From JAKQIM01 sp964633225 (GTDB taxonomy: Bacteria; Chloroflexota; Anaerolineae; Anaerolineales; UBA4823), in contig CAZWFQ010000037.1 in NCBI GenBank assembly GCA_964633225.1, positions 1 to 35,626 on the forward strand: a stretch of 35,626 bases of DNA, in the 5' to 3' direction. Both the position numbers and the translations under genes were made by a program. Numbering within the stretch: the stretch's first letter is position 1; every line of letters starts with the position of its first letter. Below the pieces are notes generated by a model. It was given only the letters and a program-made list of their open reading frames with translations. It ran no database searches and was not told the DNA's origin. Of this stretch, positions 25,155 to 34,081 are shown one piece after another.

Positions 25155-25863
25155 GTGCTTCCCTTTGAGTTTCCAGAAGGCCACCAATGCCTTTGTATGC
25201 TAGATTCAGCAAGGTATCAAACGTAGCACGCGAGAAAGGGCTTCTTTCTGCAGTTCCCTGGATTTCGATGAACTCGCCCTGGGAATTCATGACGATGTTC
25301 AGATCTGTATCGGCGGAGCTGTCTTCTTCGTAACAAAGATCCAGCATGGGGGTTCCGTGTACAATGCCCACACTGACTGCAGCAACCGCAGTTTTGATTG
25401 TGTCGGCTGGAATTGCATTGGCGGCAATTAGTTTGCGCAGGGCAATGACTAAGGCTACGTATCCGCCTGTGATTGCGGCGGTACGAGTCCCGCCATCTGC
25501 TTGTAGAACATCGCAGTCTATTGTACAGGTGCGCTCTCCAAGTTTTTCTAGATCTACAGCGGCGCGAAGGCTGCGCCCGATCAGGCGCCGAATCTCTTGG
25601 GTGCGCCCGCCAGGTCCATTTGTTTCGCGTGGGGTACGGGTATGGGTAGCGCGAGGCAACATGGCGTATTCTCCAGTAATCCAGCCTCCCGAAAGATGTT
25701 GGGCTTGCATCCAGCGCGGTACCCCATTTTCGATTGTCACATTGCACAAGACGCGGGTGTTCCCTGCTTTGATCAACACTGAGCCTTCGGGGTAGTCGAT
25801 ATAGTTTGTGATCAGGTGTAGTGGTCGCAGTTCATCACTCTTGCGGTTGTCGGGACGCGCCAT
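25126..25863 (-). CDS. rph: Ribonuclease PH
   Basis: A phosphorolytic 3'-5' exoribonuclease that trims tRNA 3' ends and works as a hexamer. The 245-residue length is normal. Motifs include RPDNRKSDELRP at the N-terminus, GNTRVLCNVTIE, the phosphate/substrate region RLIGRSLRAAVDLEKLGERT, and IDCDVLQADGGTRTAAITGG with active-site aspartates. The start has AGAGGAGG five bases upstream. It is divergent from hpt across an 85-bp gap and overlaps the end of the rlmI-like gene by 29 bp. Confidence 0.96.
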   Translation of the reverse strand: MARPDNRKSDELRPLHLITNYIDYPEGSVLIKAGNTRVLCNVTIENGVPRWMQAQHLSGGWITGEYAMLPRATHTRTPRETNGPGGRTQEIRRLIGRSLRAAVDLEKLGERTCTIDCDVLQADGGTRTAAITGGYVALVIALRKLIAANAIPADTIKTAVAAVSVGIVHGTPMLDLCYEEDSSADTDLNIVMNSQGEFIEIQGTAERSPFSRATFDTLLNLAYKGIGGLLETQREALTALAQPNP

Positions 25864-25903
25864 GTATTCCTCCTCTGAATTATGATCGATTCTGTTGGTT
25901 GTG

Positions 25904-25911
25904 ATTATAAT
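25904..25911. promoter_or_regulatory. Shared AT-rich -10 region for divergent rph and hpt
   Basis: The self-complementary octamer ATTATAAT gives TATAAT on both strands: 25906-25911 for hpt and 25909-25904 for rph. The resulting leaders of roughly 30-35 nt contain the strong ribosome binding sites of both genes. -35 hexamers are weak on both strands, so exact promoter use is uncertain. Confidence 0.45.
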
Positions 25912-25948
25912 AGGGTTATCCCTGATGGAATTGAGTAGGAGATGAAGA

Positions 25949-26494
25949 ATGGAAAATTTGCACCCTGATTTGCTGCGCGTTTTGGTTTCTGAAGAACAGA
26001 TCCGGTCACGGGTAAAAGAATTGGCAGCCCAGATTTCGTATGACTATCGTGATGCCGAAAAATTGTACATGATTGGTATTTTGAAGGGCGCATTTATTTT
26101 TCTGGCAGATTTGAGCCGGGAATTAACCATCCCGAACGTAGTAGATTTTATGGCTGTATCCAGTTATGGTAAGACGACAAAGACCGGGGCGGTGCGTTTG
26201 ATCATGGATTTGCGCGAGTTGATCGAAGGTCAGCATGCGATTATTGTCGAAGATATCCTTGATAGCGGGCGCACGTTGCGATATCTTTATCAGGTTCTAC
26301 AATGGCATAACCCCGCCTCGCTGCGGACCTGTGTTTTGTTGCGCAAGCAACGGGACGTAAGCAACCTGCCGATTGACTATGTGGGATTTGACATCCCCGA
26401 GGCATGGGTAGTGGGATATGGGTTGGATTATGCCGACCGGTTTCGGACATTGCCATTCATTGCAGAATTGAGTCCCACGGTCTACAGTAAGTAA
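25949..26494 (+). CDS. hpt: Hypoxanthine phosphoribosyltransferase
   Basis: Purine salvage enzyme making IMP or GMP from hypoxanthine or guanine and PRPP. The 181-residue protein has the PRPP-binding motif VEDILDSGRTL, the flexible-loop segment VSSYGKTTKTG, and the base-contact region LPIDYVGFDIPEAWVVGYGLDY near the C-terminus, all in the positions usual for bacterial Hpt. AGGAG lies eight bases upstream of the ATG. The 89 bp after it, up to the opposing AlaX-type gene, contain no hairpin I can identify. Confidence 0.95.
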   Translation: MENLHPDLLRVLVSEEQIRSRVKELAAQISYDYRDAEKLYMIGILKGAFIFLADLSRELTIPNVVDFMAVSSYGKTTKTGAVRLIMDLRELIEGQHAIIVEDILDSGRTLRYLYQVLQWHNPASLRTCVLLRKQRDVSNLPIDYVGFDIPEAWVVGYGLDYADRFRTLPFIAELSPTVYSK

Positions 26495-26583
26495 CAGCAA
26501 CGGTGATAGCCGGCGATGTTTTGTTGGTCAAGTTTGTTTTATTTGCAATTACGAAACTGCGCATAGCCAATGAATAAAGTCGT

Positions 26584-27834
26584 TTAGGCTAATAAAATTT
26601 CATCAAGCACTCGACGGGCAATATTTTTAAATGCCCGGAATTGTTCAAGAGAGGCTGTGCCACCGCCTTGGGCAATTTGCGCATCTCCTCCGCCGCGACC
26701 ATCATAATGGCCTAACAGGTGATTGAGCAAGTTGCGGGCTTTGATTTTAACTCCTTGGGCACAAATCACCACGATCGATAGCTTTTGGTTGGTATGAGCA
26801 CCTAGTAAGGCAATCGTATTAGGGGCTTGTTTAAATCCATCTGCTAATAGCCGTAATTCGGCTGCAGGGCGGTTGTCGAAGGCTTCAATGATGATGCGAT
26901 AATCCGCCAGCTTTTCGGCCTGTTCGATGTAATCTTTTGCCTCAGCAGCGATCCTTTCGTTGTGCAGTGTTTGAAGTTCCTTTTGACTTGCTTGTAATTG
27001 TTCAGACTGCCGCTGTACCGATGGGAGAACTTCAGGGATGCTTACGCTCAAGTACATAGCCAGTCCAGTTAATGTTTCGTGATAGCTGCGCAGGGTGTGC
27101 AGCGCTTGAAGGCCGGCGATGAAGTGGACACGAGTTTTGTCGTTGACCCGTTCTTGCCTGACAATTTTCACGATACCGATTGTTCCAGTCTGGCTGCAAT
27201 GAGTTCCGCCGCAGGCAGAGTAATCATACCCATCGATTTCAACAATGCGTATGTTCTCGTTAACGGATGGCGGGCGGCGCAGCGGTATTTTGTTCAAATC
27301 GGCTGGGTTTATATAGTACACTTTTACCGGGCGATCTTCATAAATGATTTGATTGGCCAAAACTTCGCCTTGCTCTAATTCACTGGGTGTGAGAAGACGG
27401 TTGATTGCAAGGTCCAAGGCAGATGGCGTGCTGCCGTTGATATTGGCTGAGACTGTTTCGTAGTTAAACAGGGCGATGAAGCACTGCGTCAGCAGGTGTT
27501 GGGCGGTGTGGTGCTGCATATGCCTCAAGCGTCGATCGTGGTCTATCTGAGCGGGATAATTCCCCAGTGGTAAATCATGATCCAAAATATGGATGACCTT
27601 GTTGATGGATTCATCCTTAATTACATCGAGCACCTGGGCATCGCCGATTTTGCCTGTATCGTGCTCTTGCCCTCCACCAGTGGCGTAGAAGTAAGTTCTC
27701 TCTAGCACTACGCCCAAGCGACCATCTGGCAACGTGACCCTGGCAGTGATGGTGGCATCAAAATCAAGCCGCCGCGCATCGTCTCGGTGAAGAAATTGGC
27801 TGTTCATCTCTGGTAATTGATCTATCTTTTTCAT
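26584..27834 (-). CDS. Alanyl-tRNA editing protein, long AlaX type with DHHA1 domain
   Basis: A free-standing relative of the alanyl-tRNA synthetase editing half, which hydrolyses mischarged Ser- or Gly-tRNA(Ala). It has the editing-domain zinc motifs His109-x3-His113 (HTAQH) and CGGTH (Cys208, His212), the FYATGGGQ loop, a helical segment at about 245-310 and a C-terminal DHHA1 domain with GHYDGRGGGDAQIAQGGG. The 416-residue size fits AlaX-L proteins. It lies nine bp after the mannosidase gene with no evident ribosome binding site, so coupling to it is likely; Met10 is a possible alternative start. Confidence 0.92.
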   Translation of the reverse strand: MKKIDQLPEMNSQFLHRDDARRLDFDATITARVTLPDGRLGVVLERTYFYATGGGQEHDTGKIGDAQVLDVIKDESINKVIHILDHDLPLGNYPAQIDHDRRLRHMQHHTAQHLLTQCFIALFNYETVSANINGSTPSALDLAINRLLTPSELEQGEVLANQIIYEDRPVKVYYINPADLNKIPLRRPPSVNENIRIVEIDGYDYSACGGTHCSQTGTIGIVKIVRQERVNDKTRVHFIAGLQALHTLRSYHETLTGLAMYLSVSIPEVLPSVQRQSEQLQASQKELQTLHNERIAAEAKDYIEQAEKLADYRIIIEAFDNRPAAELRLLADGFKQAPNTIALLGAHTNQKLSIVVICAQGVKIKARNLLNHLLGHYDGRGGGDAQIAQGGGTASLEQFRAFKNIARRVLDEILLA

Positions 27835-27843
27835 ATTATGGCG

Positions 27844-30800
27844 TTAAGGTTTGATTTGTAAGCGAATGGTTTTGATCTCAAAGGGTCGGAAATCTAGCTG
27901 CACCTGGTGCTGGGAATGGATTAACTCACAGAGTGGATTTTCAAGCAAATCTGTTTGGGCTGCGCGTGCAATGGTAAATGCAGTGTGAAGGTTGCATCGT
28001 GTTGCGGTGCGCAGTGCTTCATACATTCGAACCACAATATCTGAAGACCCATCTTCGGCTGGTTTGACCGCTTCAATCACGATATTGGTGGCATCCAGGC
28101 TGAAGAGCGATTCTTCGCCTGCATCGGCGGCAGCCGCGTTTTTAATGATCAAGGGAGCAATATTCAGCTCGTAGGCAGCTTGTATAAGGCCGCTCTCAAA
28201 AAGGCTGCCGTCCCATATGTAGATAGCATATGTGAAGTGATGGGTTCCGATGTCGGCGAGCGGATCAGGAGCTTTGGCCGATTTGAGCAGCGATAGCTTG
28301 AGCGTGTTACCGGCGGTGCTTAATCCGTATTTGCAATCATTTATTATGGCGGCACCACGCCCTTCTTCTGCCAGGGCACTCCACTTGTGTTGGCTGACCT
28401 CAAAACGATCTGCATCAAACTGACGGGATTTGTGTGTCGGTCTTCGGATGTGACCAAATTGTATTTCGTGAAGTGCTTCGTTCGAGTGAATGTTAAAAGG
28501 AAAGCAAACTTTTAGCAGCTTGTGACTTTCTTGCCATTCGACGGTGGTATCAAATTCGATACAGCGACTGTCGGCGCGTAGTGATATGACTTGTGTGAGA
28601 ATAGAATTGTGTAAGTGACGGGTTAGAAGCAGAGCTCCTCTCTTTGGGTCATTGGCAAGGATCTCCAATTCTGCTGGTTCGTTGACCTCAACTGGCATCT
28701 CCTCAGCCATGCTTTCGATATCCCACGCATCCCAGTTCGAAGGCACATCTTTGAATAGACAGAAGCGGTTCAGCGGCCCGGCAGCAAAATCACGTTGGCT
28801 TTGTTTGTCGAATAGCCGGGTGATCTCTCCTCGGTCGTTGAATTCGGCGCGCAGCAGGTGGTTTTCAAGTATGCGTTGCGTCGTGAAAACACGCTTTGTT
28901 TCATTGGCTTGGTCGGCCTGGGCAAGATCTGTGAGGTGAATCGATTTCCATCCGCAAGACGGGACCGTGATCTCGGCGCTGCCACCTGGCGTTTCGATCA
29001 ATACCTGTCGCGGCCAGGATAGGGAATTAAAAACTGTTACTGCTTCGGCCGGGCGAGTGAGTGTGCGAGCAGCCTGCTGGGTGATGGCCTGGGCCGTCTG
29101 AATCAGCTCCTGATGGGCAGCTTCTGCTTCATTGTAAACTTGCTGGATTGATGAGCCGGGCAATACATCATGAAATTGGTTGATTAAAAGGGCTTGCCAG
29201 GCAGGATCAAGTGTCCTGGCAGAAAACTCAAACTGACCGAGTGCAGAAGCGGCGGTAGCCCACAATTCGGCTTCGCGTAAGGCGAACTCGCCACGGCGGT
29301 TGCCTTGCTTGGTGTGGGCCTGCGAGGTGTATGTTCCGCGGTGGGCCTGGAAATACAATTCCCCCACATATCGTGGCAAGGATAACCCTTGTGTCGCAAG
29401 CGCATTGAAGAATATTTCGGGAGAGGATATCTCGATACGTGGCAATCCTTCAAGATCATGTGAGCGGCGGATGTACTCGATGTGGTCGCGAGTTGGCCCA
29501 CCGCCGCCATCACCCCAGCCGAATGACAACAGCATACTTTGAAGGCCATTTTTTTGCAGGCGTGTATTCCAGCGTTGAGCAATTGCGCGCGGGGATGTTT
29601 CGCTGTTGTAGTCGCTAAAGATATGTGCGGGTATGGATGTACCATCAATTCCTTCCCATAAAAATGTATTGTATGGGAAGGGTTCTCCGCCATTGTAAGC
29701 CCAGGTAATCTTTTGAGTGGCAAAGCCGATGCAGCCACAGCCGTGAAGGATTTGTGGCAAAGCGCCCGAATAACCGAACACATCTGGTAGCCATAGTACC
29801 TGGCTGTTAATCCCAAACTCGTCCTTGAAGAATTTCCGACCATGCAAAATTTGTCGGATCAGGCTTTCACCGCTTGATACGTTTGTGTCTGCTTCGACCC
29901 ACATCATACCATCGGGTATAACCTGTTTTTGCTCAACGGCAGTTTTTAAGCGTAGGTATAACGCAGGATAGTGGGTTTTCAGCATCTGGTAAAGCTGAGG
30001 TTGGCTCTGAAGAAATCTGTACTCTGGATATTCTTCAGCTAGGGCGAGTTGATTTGCAATTGTACGAGCCATTTTCCGTTCTGTTTCCTGAAGTGGCCAA
30101 AGCCAAGCAACATCGATATGTGCGTGGCCAAACGCGTGCAGGGTGGGGGATGTGCTTCCGTTCTTGCAGGCAAGGAGGGGGGCGAGCACACAGCGTCCCT
30201 GTTGAACCGTTTCCAGCATTTGGTCCTCGGGCAGCTCCATATCGATGCAGCAGGTGGCAGCCATCAGGGCTTCGTCAATGTTGCAGGCACGCAGTGACAA
30301 GGGGTCCAGTGTGTCTCGCAGTTCGCAGAGCGCGTTGAAGTCTAAGGCCAGCTGGTAGACGGGCTCTAGCCAGACGCCAAAACTACTTTGGCCAAGGGTG
30401 CATTGTGTGGCAGGTGGCTCTGGCATCCAGGTTGTGGCGTGAAGCAGTGGCCCTTCTCCGGTGCTAACCTTGCCATGCCCGGCATAGGTTTCCATTAAAA
30501 CTTCAAATACTTGGCCCGCATCGGCCTGTCTGGTCAAGGTTAAGTGTTGACGTGCCCAACCAAATGAGCCAGCAATTTGTCCATTAATCCATACCAGGCT
30601 TTCGGGGCCAGGTTCGTGATAAAGAACTATCTTTTGGTCAGCAGCATCAGACGGGATAATCAACTGGCACTTGAACCAGCCGTATTCCCACTTGGCCCCC
30701 CAACCCCTCCCTGCGGGCATTACCGTAAAAGGCTGTTGAAGGGCCTGCTGTGGGGTAAGTCTTTGGATGGTGGTAAAGCCACGCCATTCGATTTGTTCGA

Positions 30801-30873
30801 GAGGGCGGTAGATACATTTCCAGAGTGCATCTTGCCAGCGCAATACACGATTTTTCCACTCAGGCGTGAGCAT
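27844..30873 (-). CDS. Alpha-mannosidase, glycoside hydrolase family 38
   Basis: A 1009-residue cytoplasmic-looking enzyme (no signal peptide) that removes alpha-mannosyl residues. The zinc-site segment FGHAHIDVAWLWP supplies His252 and Asp254; the catalytic nucleophile is Asp364 in WLPDVFGYSGALPQI; NQFHDVLPGSS supplies a further zinc histidine. A long beta-sandwich C-terminal region follows, as usual for GH38. AGGAG lies a few bases upstream of the ATG. The promoter upstream borders three tandem dyads shared with the divergent dikinase genes. The co-transcribed AlaX-type gene has no obvious functional link. Confidence 0.95.
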   Translation of the reverse strand: MLTPEWKNRVLRWQDALWKCIYRPLEQIEWRGFTTIQRLTPQQALQQPFTVMPAGRGWGAKWEYGWFKCQLIIPSDAADQKIVLYHEPGPESLVWINGQIAGSFGWARQHLTLTRQADAGQVFEVLMETYAGHGKVSTGEGPLLHATTWMPEPPATQCTLGQSSFGVWLEPVYQLALDFNALCELRDTLDPLSLRACNIDEALMAATCCIDMELPEDQMLETVQQGRCVLAPLLACKNGSTSPTLHAFGHAHIDVAWLWPLQETERKMARTIANQLALAEEYPEYRFLQSQPQLYQMLKTHYPALYLRLKTAVEQKQVIPDGMMWVEADTNVSSGESLIRQILHGRKFFKDEFGINSQVLWLPDVFGYSGALPQILHGCGCIGFATQKITWAYNGGEPFPYNTFLWEGIDGTSIPAHIFSDYNSETSPRAIAQRWNTRLQKNGLQSMLLSFGWGDGGGGPTRDHIEYIRRSHDLEGLPRIEISSPEIFFNALATQGLSLPRYVGELYFQAHRGTYTSQAHTKQGNRRGEFALREAELWATAASALGQFEFSARTLDPAWQALLINQFHDVLPGSSIQQVYNEAEAAHQELIQTAQAITQQAARTLTRPAEAVTVFNSLSWPRQVLIETPGGSAEITVPSCGWKSIHLTDLAQADQANETKRVFTTQRILENHLLRAEFNDRGEITRLFDKQSQRDFAAGPLNRFCLFKDVPSNWDAWDIESMAEEMPVEVNEPAELEILANDPKRGALLLTRHLHNSILTQVISLRADSRCIEFDTTVEWQESHKLLKVCFPFNIHSNEALHEIQFGHIRRPTHKSRQFDADRFEVSQHKWSALAEEGRGAAIINDCKYGLSTAGNTLKLSLLKSAKAPDPLADIGTHHFTYAIYIWDGSLFESGLIQAAYELNIAPLIIKNAAAADAGEESLFSLDATNIVIEAVKPAEDGSSDIVVRMYEALRTATRCNLHTAFTIARAAQTDLLENPLCELIHSQHQVQLDFRPFEIKTIRLQIKP

Positions 30874-30906
30874 CGGTGATCTCCTGTGGGCAATGATTTG
30901 TGCTTA

Positions 30907-30935
30907 ATCATATCAGTCGCTGGCTGACCGGTAAA
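30907..30935 (-). promoter_or_regulatory. Predicted promoter of the mannosidase gene
   Basis: On the minus strand TTTACC (30935-30930) and TATGAT (30912-30907) are separated by exactly 17 bp. The expected start near 30900 gives a leader of about 27 nt that includes the AGGAG site. The first upstream dyad ends only five bases before the -35 box. Confidence 0.6.
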
Positions 30936-30940
30936 GTATC

Positions 30941-31000
30941 AGAAACAAATTTCTCACCTGGATAGAGAAATAGTTCTCGTTTGGACTGGAAATAGTTCCT
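30941..31000. promoter_or_regulatory. Three tandem operator-like dyads between mannosidase and dikinase genes
   Basis: Three short inverted repeats follow each other: AGAAACAAATTTCT (30941-30954), GAGAAATAGTTCTC (30965-30978) and GGAAATAGTTCC (30988-30999). Their centres are 24 and 22 bp apart, close to two helical turns, so all would face the same side of the DNA. The second and third also share the direct repeat AAATAGTTC with 22-bp spacing. This looks like an array for cooperative binding of a dimeric regulator; no regulator gene is in the window. Confidence 0.6.
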
Positions 31001-31071
31001 GGTTGGCAAAGATAGGCTGTTGTACTATTTGTGTGCATGCGATCAATACGACATCCTTAGGAGGTGACCTA

Positions 31072-32787
31072 ATGAATGCTGAAGTTATTACCAACAAACC
31101 AGATGCTGCTCAAGAAAGACGTATTAAGCTGCCGGCAGATTTTCCGGTTGCATGGGCGAATCCAGAAGATGAGGGTTACCACTGGACGCGCGACTGTGAA
31201 CACAATCCTGCGCCAATCACGCCGATGTTTTCTAGCTTTGCGGCTTATGCTGCGGGTGAGGGGCGTAGACGTACTGTGGAAGTTTATAAAGAGTCGATTT
31301 TGGGTCGTTTAGACCTTCAGATCAACACGTATAACTATACCCGCTTGATTGCCTTCACTGGCAGTTCGGACGAGATGGCTGAGCGCGAAAAACAAAATCG
31401 AAGGATTGTTGGTGCGATCAGCACCAGGCTGGACGAAATTTGGAAGAATGAATGGAAGCCGGAGCTGGAGGCATTGTGGTCATTCTGGGAAAACTTTGAC
31501 CTGGAAGGCGCCAATTGGGCTGATCTGGTAACGCACTTTGAGGAAACACTTGTCAGGGCAACGCGTATCTATGAAATTCACTACCTGATGGGGCCTCCGA
31601 TGTGGTATGCAATTGATGAATTTGAGAAGTTTTTTTGCGATTTATTTGCCGACTCGACAGCTCTGGATGCCCACCGGCTACTGCAAGGGTTTGATAATAA
31701 AACTCTGGAGATTGGCCGTGCGCTCTGGAGATTGAGCAGGGACGCGAATGGCATGGAAGATGTACGGAGAATTTTGTTGAATGTGCCTGCCAGGAATGTT
31801 GTATTGGCATTACGACAGTCGGTTGGTGGGAAGCGCTTTTTAGCCAGGCTGTACGATTTCTTACGAACGTATGGCAGACGCAGCGATCTTTGGGATTGGG
31901 GCTATCCAAGTTGGGAAGAAGATCCAACTCCTCTGATCAACAATCTCAGAAATTACCTCACCCAGCCCGATCGCGACCTGGAAGCGGAGCTGGCCAATGT
32001 GTCACAGCAGCGCGAAGCTGCAATTGAAAAAGCCCGCCAGGGGTTGGCCTATTATCCTCGGCCAGTAGTGGGGCGCTTTGAGACACTTTTGAAGTCGGCT
32101 CAGATTGCATTGGTATTGACTGAGGATCACACATTTTACATCGATTTCAACGGCTTTGGGTGGGTGCGGAGGGTGATGAGAGAGATGGGCAAGCGTCTGG
32201 TGGCCAGGAGGCAATTGCATGAACCGAACGATGTGTTTTTCATCAAGTTGGCCGAGCTTCGTGATGCTATCGGTAACCCCGTCTTAGATCTGCGCAAGCT
32301 TGCAATTGTTCGCCGTGCAAGTATCGAGCACTGGGGCACACGACCTGGTCCAAAAGAATTAGGAACTCGTCCGGCCGAACCGTTGGTTGTGTATTCGCCA
32401 GATGCGAAACGTATGCTGCGATATATCGGCGGTTTTATTGCTGAAGCAAAACATGAATATTCAGAACCGGGAATCTTACGGGGGCAGCCGGGGTCTTCGG
32501 GTAAGGTGCGCGGCAAAGCCCGTGTCATCCTGACCTTGGCGGACGCTCATCGTTTGCGGCCGGGAGATATCCTGGTAACGACAACGACAGCCCCGCCCTG
32601 GACGCCGCTGTTCCTGACGGCCGCGGGATTGGTATCGGATGCGGGCGGCTTACTTTCGCATGGGGCTGTTGTTTCACGTGAGTACCACATCCCAGCTGTG
32701 GTGGGAACATATGATGCCACGACGATGATCAGGGACGGGCAGTTGATTGAGGTCGATGGAGATGGAGGGGTAGTGCGGCTGCTGTAA
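31072..32787 (+). CDS. PEP-utilising phosphohistidine-swivel subunit of a split dikinase
   Basis: I start it at 31072 (571 aa), where AGGAGGTGA precedes the ATG; the earlier in-frame ATG at 31003 lies in the regulatory region. The last 100 residues are the PEP-utilizers mobile domain: GSSGKVRGKARV, TTTTAPPWTPLF and GGLLSHGAVVSREYHIPAVVG, with His530 as the phosphate carrier. The first 450 residues (TPMFSSFAAYAAGEG and helical segments) resemble the substrate-binding region of rifampin phosphotransferase and phenylphosphate synthase-type proteins. There is no ATP-grasp domain here; it is encoded by the next gene. Together they could phosphorylate a small molecule with ATP; the acceptor is unknown. 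Confidence 0.85.
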   Translation: MNAEVITNKPDAAQERRIKLPADFPVAWANPEDEGYHWTRDCEHNPAPITPMFSSFAAYAAGEGRRRTVEVYKESILGRLDLQINTYNYTRLIAFTGSSDEMAEREKQNRRIVGAISTRLDEIWKNEWKPELEALWSFWENFDLEGANWADLVTHFEETLVRATRIYEIHYLMGPPMWYAIDEFEKFFCDLFADSTALDAHRLLQGFDNKTLEIGRALWRLSRDANGMEDVRRILLNVPARNVVLALRQSVGGKRFLARLYDFLRTYGRRSDLWDWGYPSWEEDPTPLINNLRNYLTQPDRDLEAELANVSQQREAAIEKARQGLAYYPRPVVGRFETLLKSAQIALVLTEDHTFYIDFNGFGWVRRVMREMGKRLVARRQLHEPNDVFFIKLAELRDAIGNPVLDLRKLAIVRRASIEHWGTRPGPKELGTRPAEPLVVYSPDAKRMLRYIGGFIAEAKHEYSEPGILRGQPGSSGKVRGKARVILTLADAHRLRPGDILVTTTTAPPWTPLFLTAAGLVSDAGGLLSHGAVVSREYHIPAVVGTYDATTMIRDGQLIEVDGDGGVVRLL

Positions 32788-32825
32788 CGGGATGGTCTGG
32801 TCTATCTTGGCGAGAGGAGGTTGTT

Positions 32826-33674
32826 ATGAACGTTTGTTGGTTAGGAACATCTGCGGCACGTGATCCTGGCCGCGTAGGTGGCAAGGCGGCTAATTTGAGC
32901 CGTTTGGCAGCAAAGTATCCTGTGCCTCCTGGATTTTGTCTGCCGGTGGCACCAAAAGTCAACCGTTCTTTGGACCCGCGTGTAGTAGGACATGTGGTGC
33001 AGGCTTATCATCGTTTAGGCCGGCGCTGCGGCTGCAAGCAGCCCTCGGTGGCGGTGCGTTCTTCAGCGGTTGATGAGGACGGGCAATTGGCTTCTTTTGC
33101 GGGCCAGCACGAATCGTACTTGAATATTGTGGGTGCCGATCTGGTTGCGCAGGCTGTGCAACATTGTATGGACTCGGCCTATACCGAGCGAGTAAATGTA
33201 TACCGCGATACGCATGGCTTAAGTTCCAGTGGATCCGTTGCAGTGCTGATCCAACAATTTATTCTGGCGGATGTCTCGGCCGTGGTGTTCAGTGCTGACC
33301 CCCTATCGGGCAGCCGGGCCGATGTGTTGATTAACGCAACCTGGGGACTGGGCGAGAGCCTGGTGGGAGGAACCGTAACCCCTGACTTGTACCGGGTGCG
33401 AAAGATGACGTTAGAGATGGTTGACCAGCAGGTGGCAGACAAAACCTGCATGACCGTTGCTTGTTCAACCGGCACATGTGAGGTGCCTGTGCCGCGCGCA
33501 ATGCGCAAAGAGCCAGCCTTAGACAACGAGCAGATCAAAGATTTGGCTCGCCTGGCAGTGACTCTTGAAAGGAATATGGGGTGGCCGGTGGATCTTGAGT
33601 GTGTTTTTCAGCAGCGCAGCCTTTACCTGCTCCAATGCCGGCCTGTCACCACGATAGCTGAATCTACGGATTAA
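32826..33674 (+). CDS. ATP-grasp (PPDK N-terminal type) subunit of a split dikinase
   Basis: The 282-residue protein carries only the pyruvate/phosphate-dikinase ATP-binding domain: GRVGGKAANLSRL, VAVRSSAVDEDGQLASFAGQHES, SADPLSGSRADVLINATWGLGESLVGG and the closing LECVFQQRSLYLLQCRPVTT. It is shorter than usual for this domain (around 320 residues in most relatives), with a compressed stretch after the VPPGF segment. GAGGAGG lies five bases upstream of its ATG, 38 bp after the swivel-subunit gene. Its last 11 bases overlap the opposing acetyltransferase gene. Role: transfer of phosphate from ATP to His530 of its partner, by analogy with split phenylphosphate synthases. Confidence 0.88.
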   Translation: MNVCWLGTSAARDPGRVGGKAANLSRLAAKYPVPPGFCLPVAPKVNRSLDPRVVGHVVQAYHRLGRRCGCKQPSVAVRSSAVDEDGQLASFAGQHESYLNIVGADLVAQAVQHCMDSAYTERVNVYRDTHGLSSSGSVAVLIQQFILADVSAVVFSADPLSGSRADVLINATWGLGESLVGGTVTPDLYRVRKMTLEMVDQQVADKTCMTVACSTGTCEVPVPRAMRKEPALDNEQIKDLARLAVTLERNMGWPVDLECVFQQRSLYLLQCRPVTTIAESTD

Positions 33675-33963
33675 CGAGCGGTTGATACTCTGGATGGCGC
33701 CGGATATATGAGTCTACAAAAGAACACAACGCCACCACGCGGTGGCCGTGCTCTTTGGCGTATTCCAGACTGGCCTTGGCAAGGCGGCTTCCAATTCCCT
33801 GGCCTTCTAGCGCATTGGGTACCAGGGTATGAGTGATCACCATGGCATGGTCATTGATTTGGTATTCTAGCACGGCCAGATGGTGTCCAACTCGAATCTC
33901 AAACCTGCCAGCAGAAGGGTTGTGTTGAACTTCGGGATGGTTGGAATCGGACGACAGTTTCAT
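33664..33963 (-). CDS. Small GNAT-fold acetyltransferase, COG2388 type
   Basis: I start it at 33963 (99 aa, MKLSSDSN), with GAGG five bases upstream; the longer frame to 34197 would run across the divergent gene. The protein matches small YidJ/COG2388 acetyltransferases: VPNALEGQGIGSRLAKASLEY for acetyl-CoA and the end signature CSFVDSYIRRHPEYQPLV. Substrate is unknown for the family. The 3' end overlaps the dikinase gene by 11 bp. Confidence 0.9.
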   Translation of the reverse strand: MKLSSDSNHPEVQHNPSAGRFEIRVGHHLAVLEYQINDHAMVITHTLVPNALEGQGIGSRLAKASLEYAKEHGHRVVALCSFVDSYIRRHPEYQPLVNP

Positions 33964-34081
33964 AGGGACCTCGGTATCAATTGCTTGGATTCTAATTGCT
34001 TTTGTTAACCTATTGATGATATTATAAACAGGATCAGCAATCTTGCGGCAACGGTTGTTCCTATTTGGATTGGAGGCAGCT

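Noticed and set aside
26495..26583. Terminator or small RNA between hpt and the AlaX-type gene
   Set aside because: I found no stable hairpin with a T-run and no start signal in this 89-bp gap.
29184..29843. 219-aa open frame within the mannosidase gene
   Set aside because: It is an alternative frame of the GH38 coding sequence on the same strand, with low-complexity, unlikely composition and no start signal.
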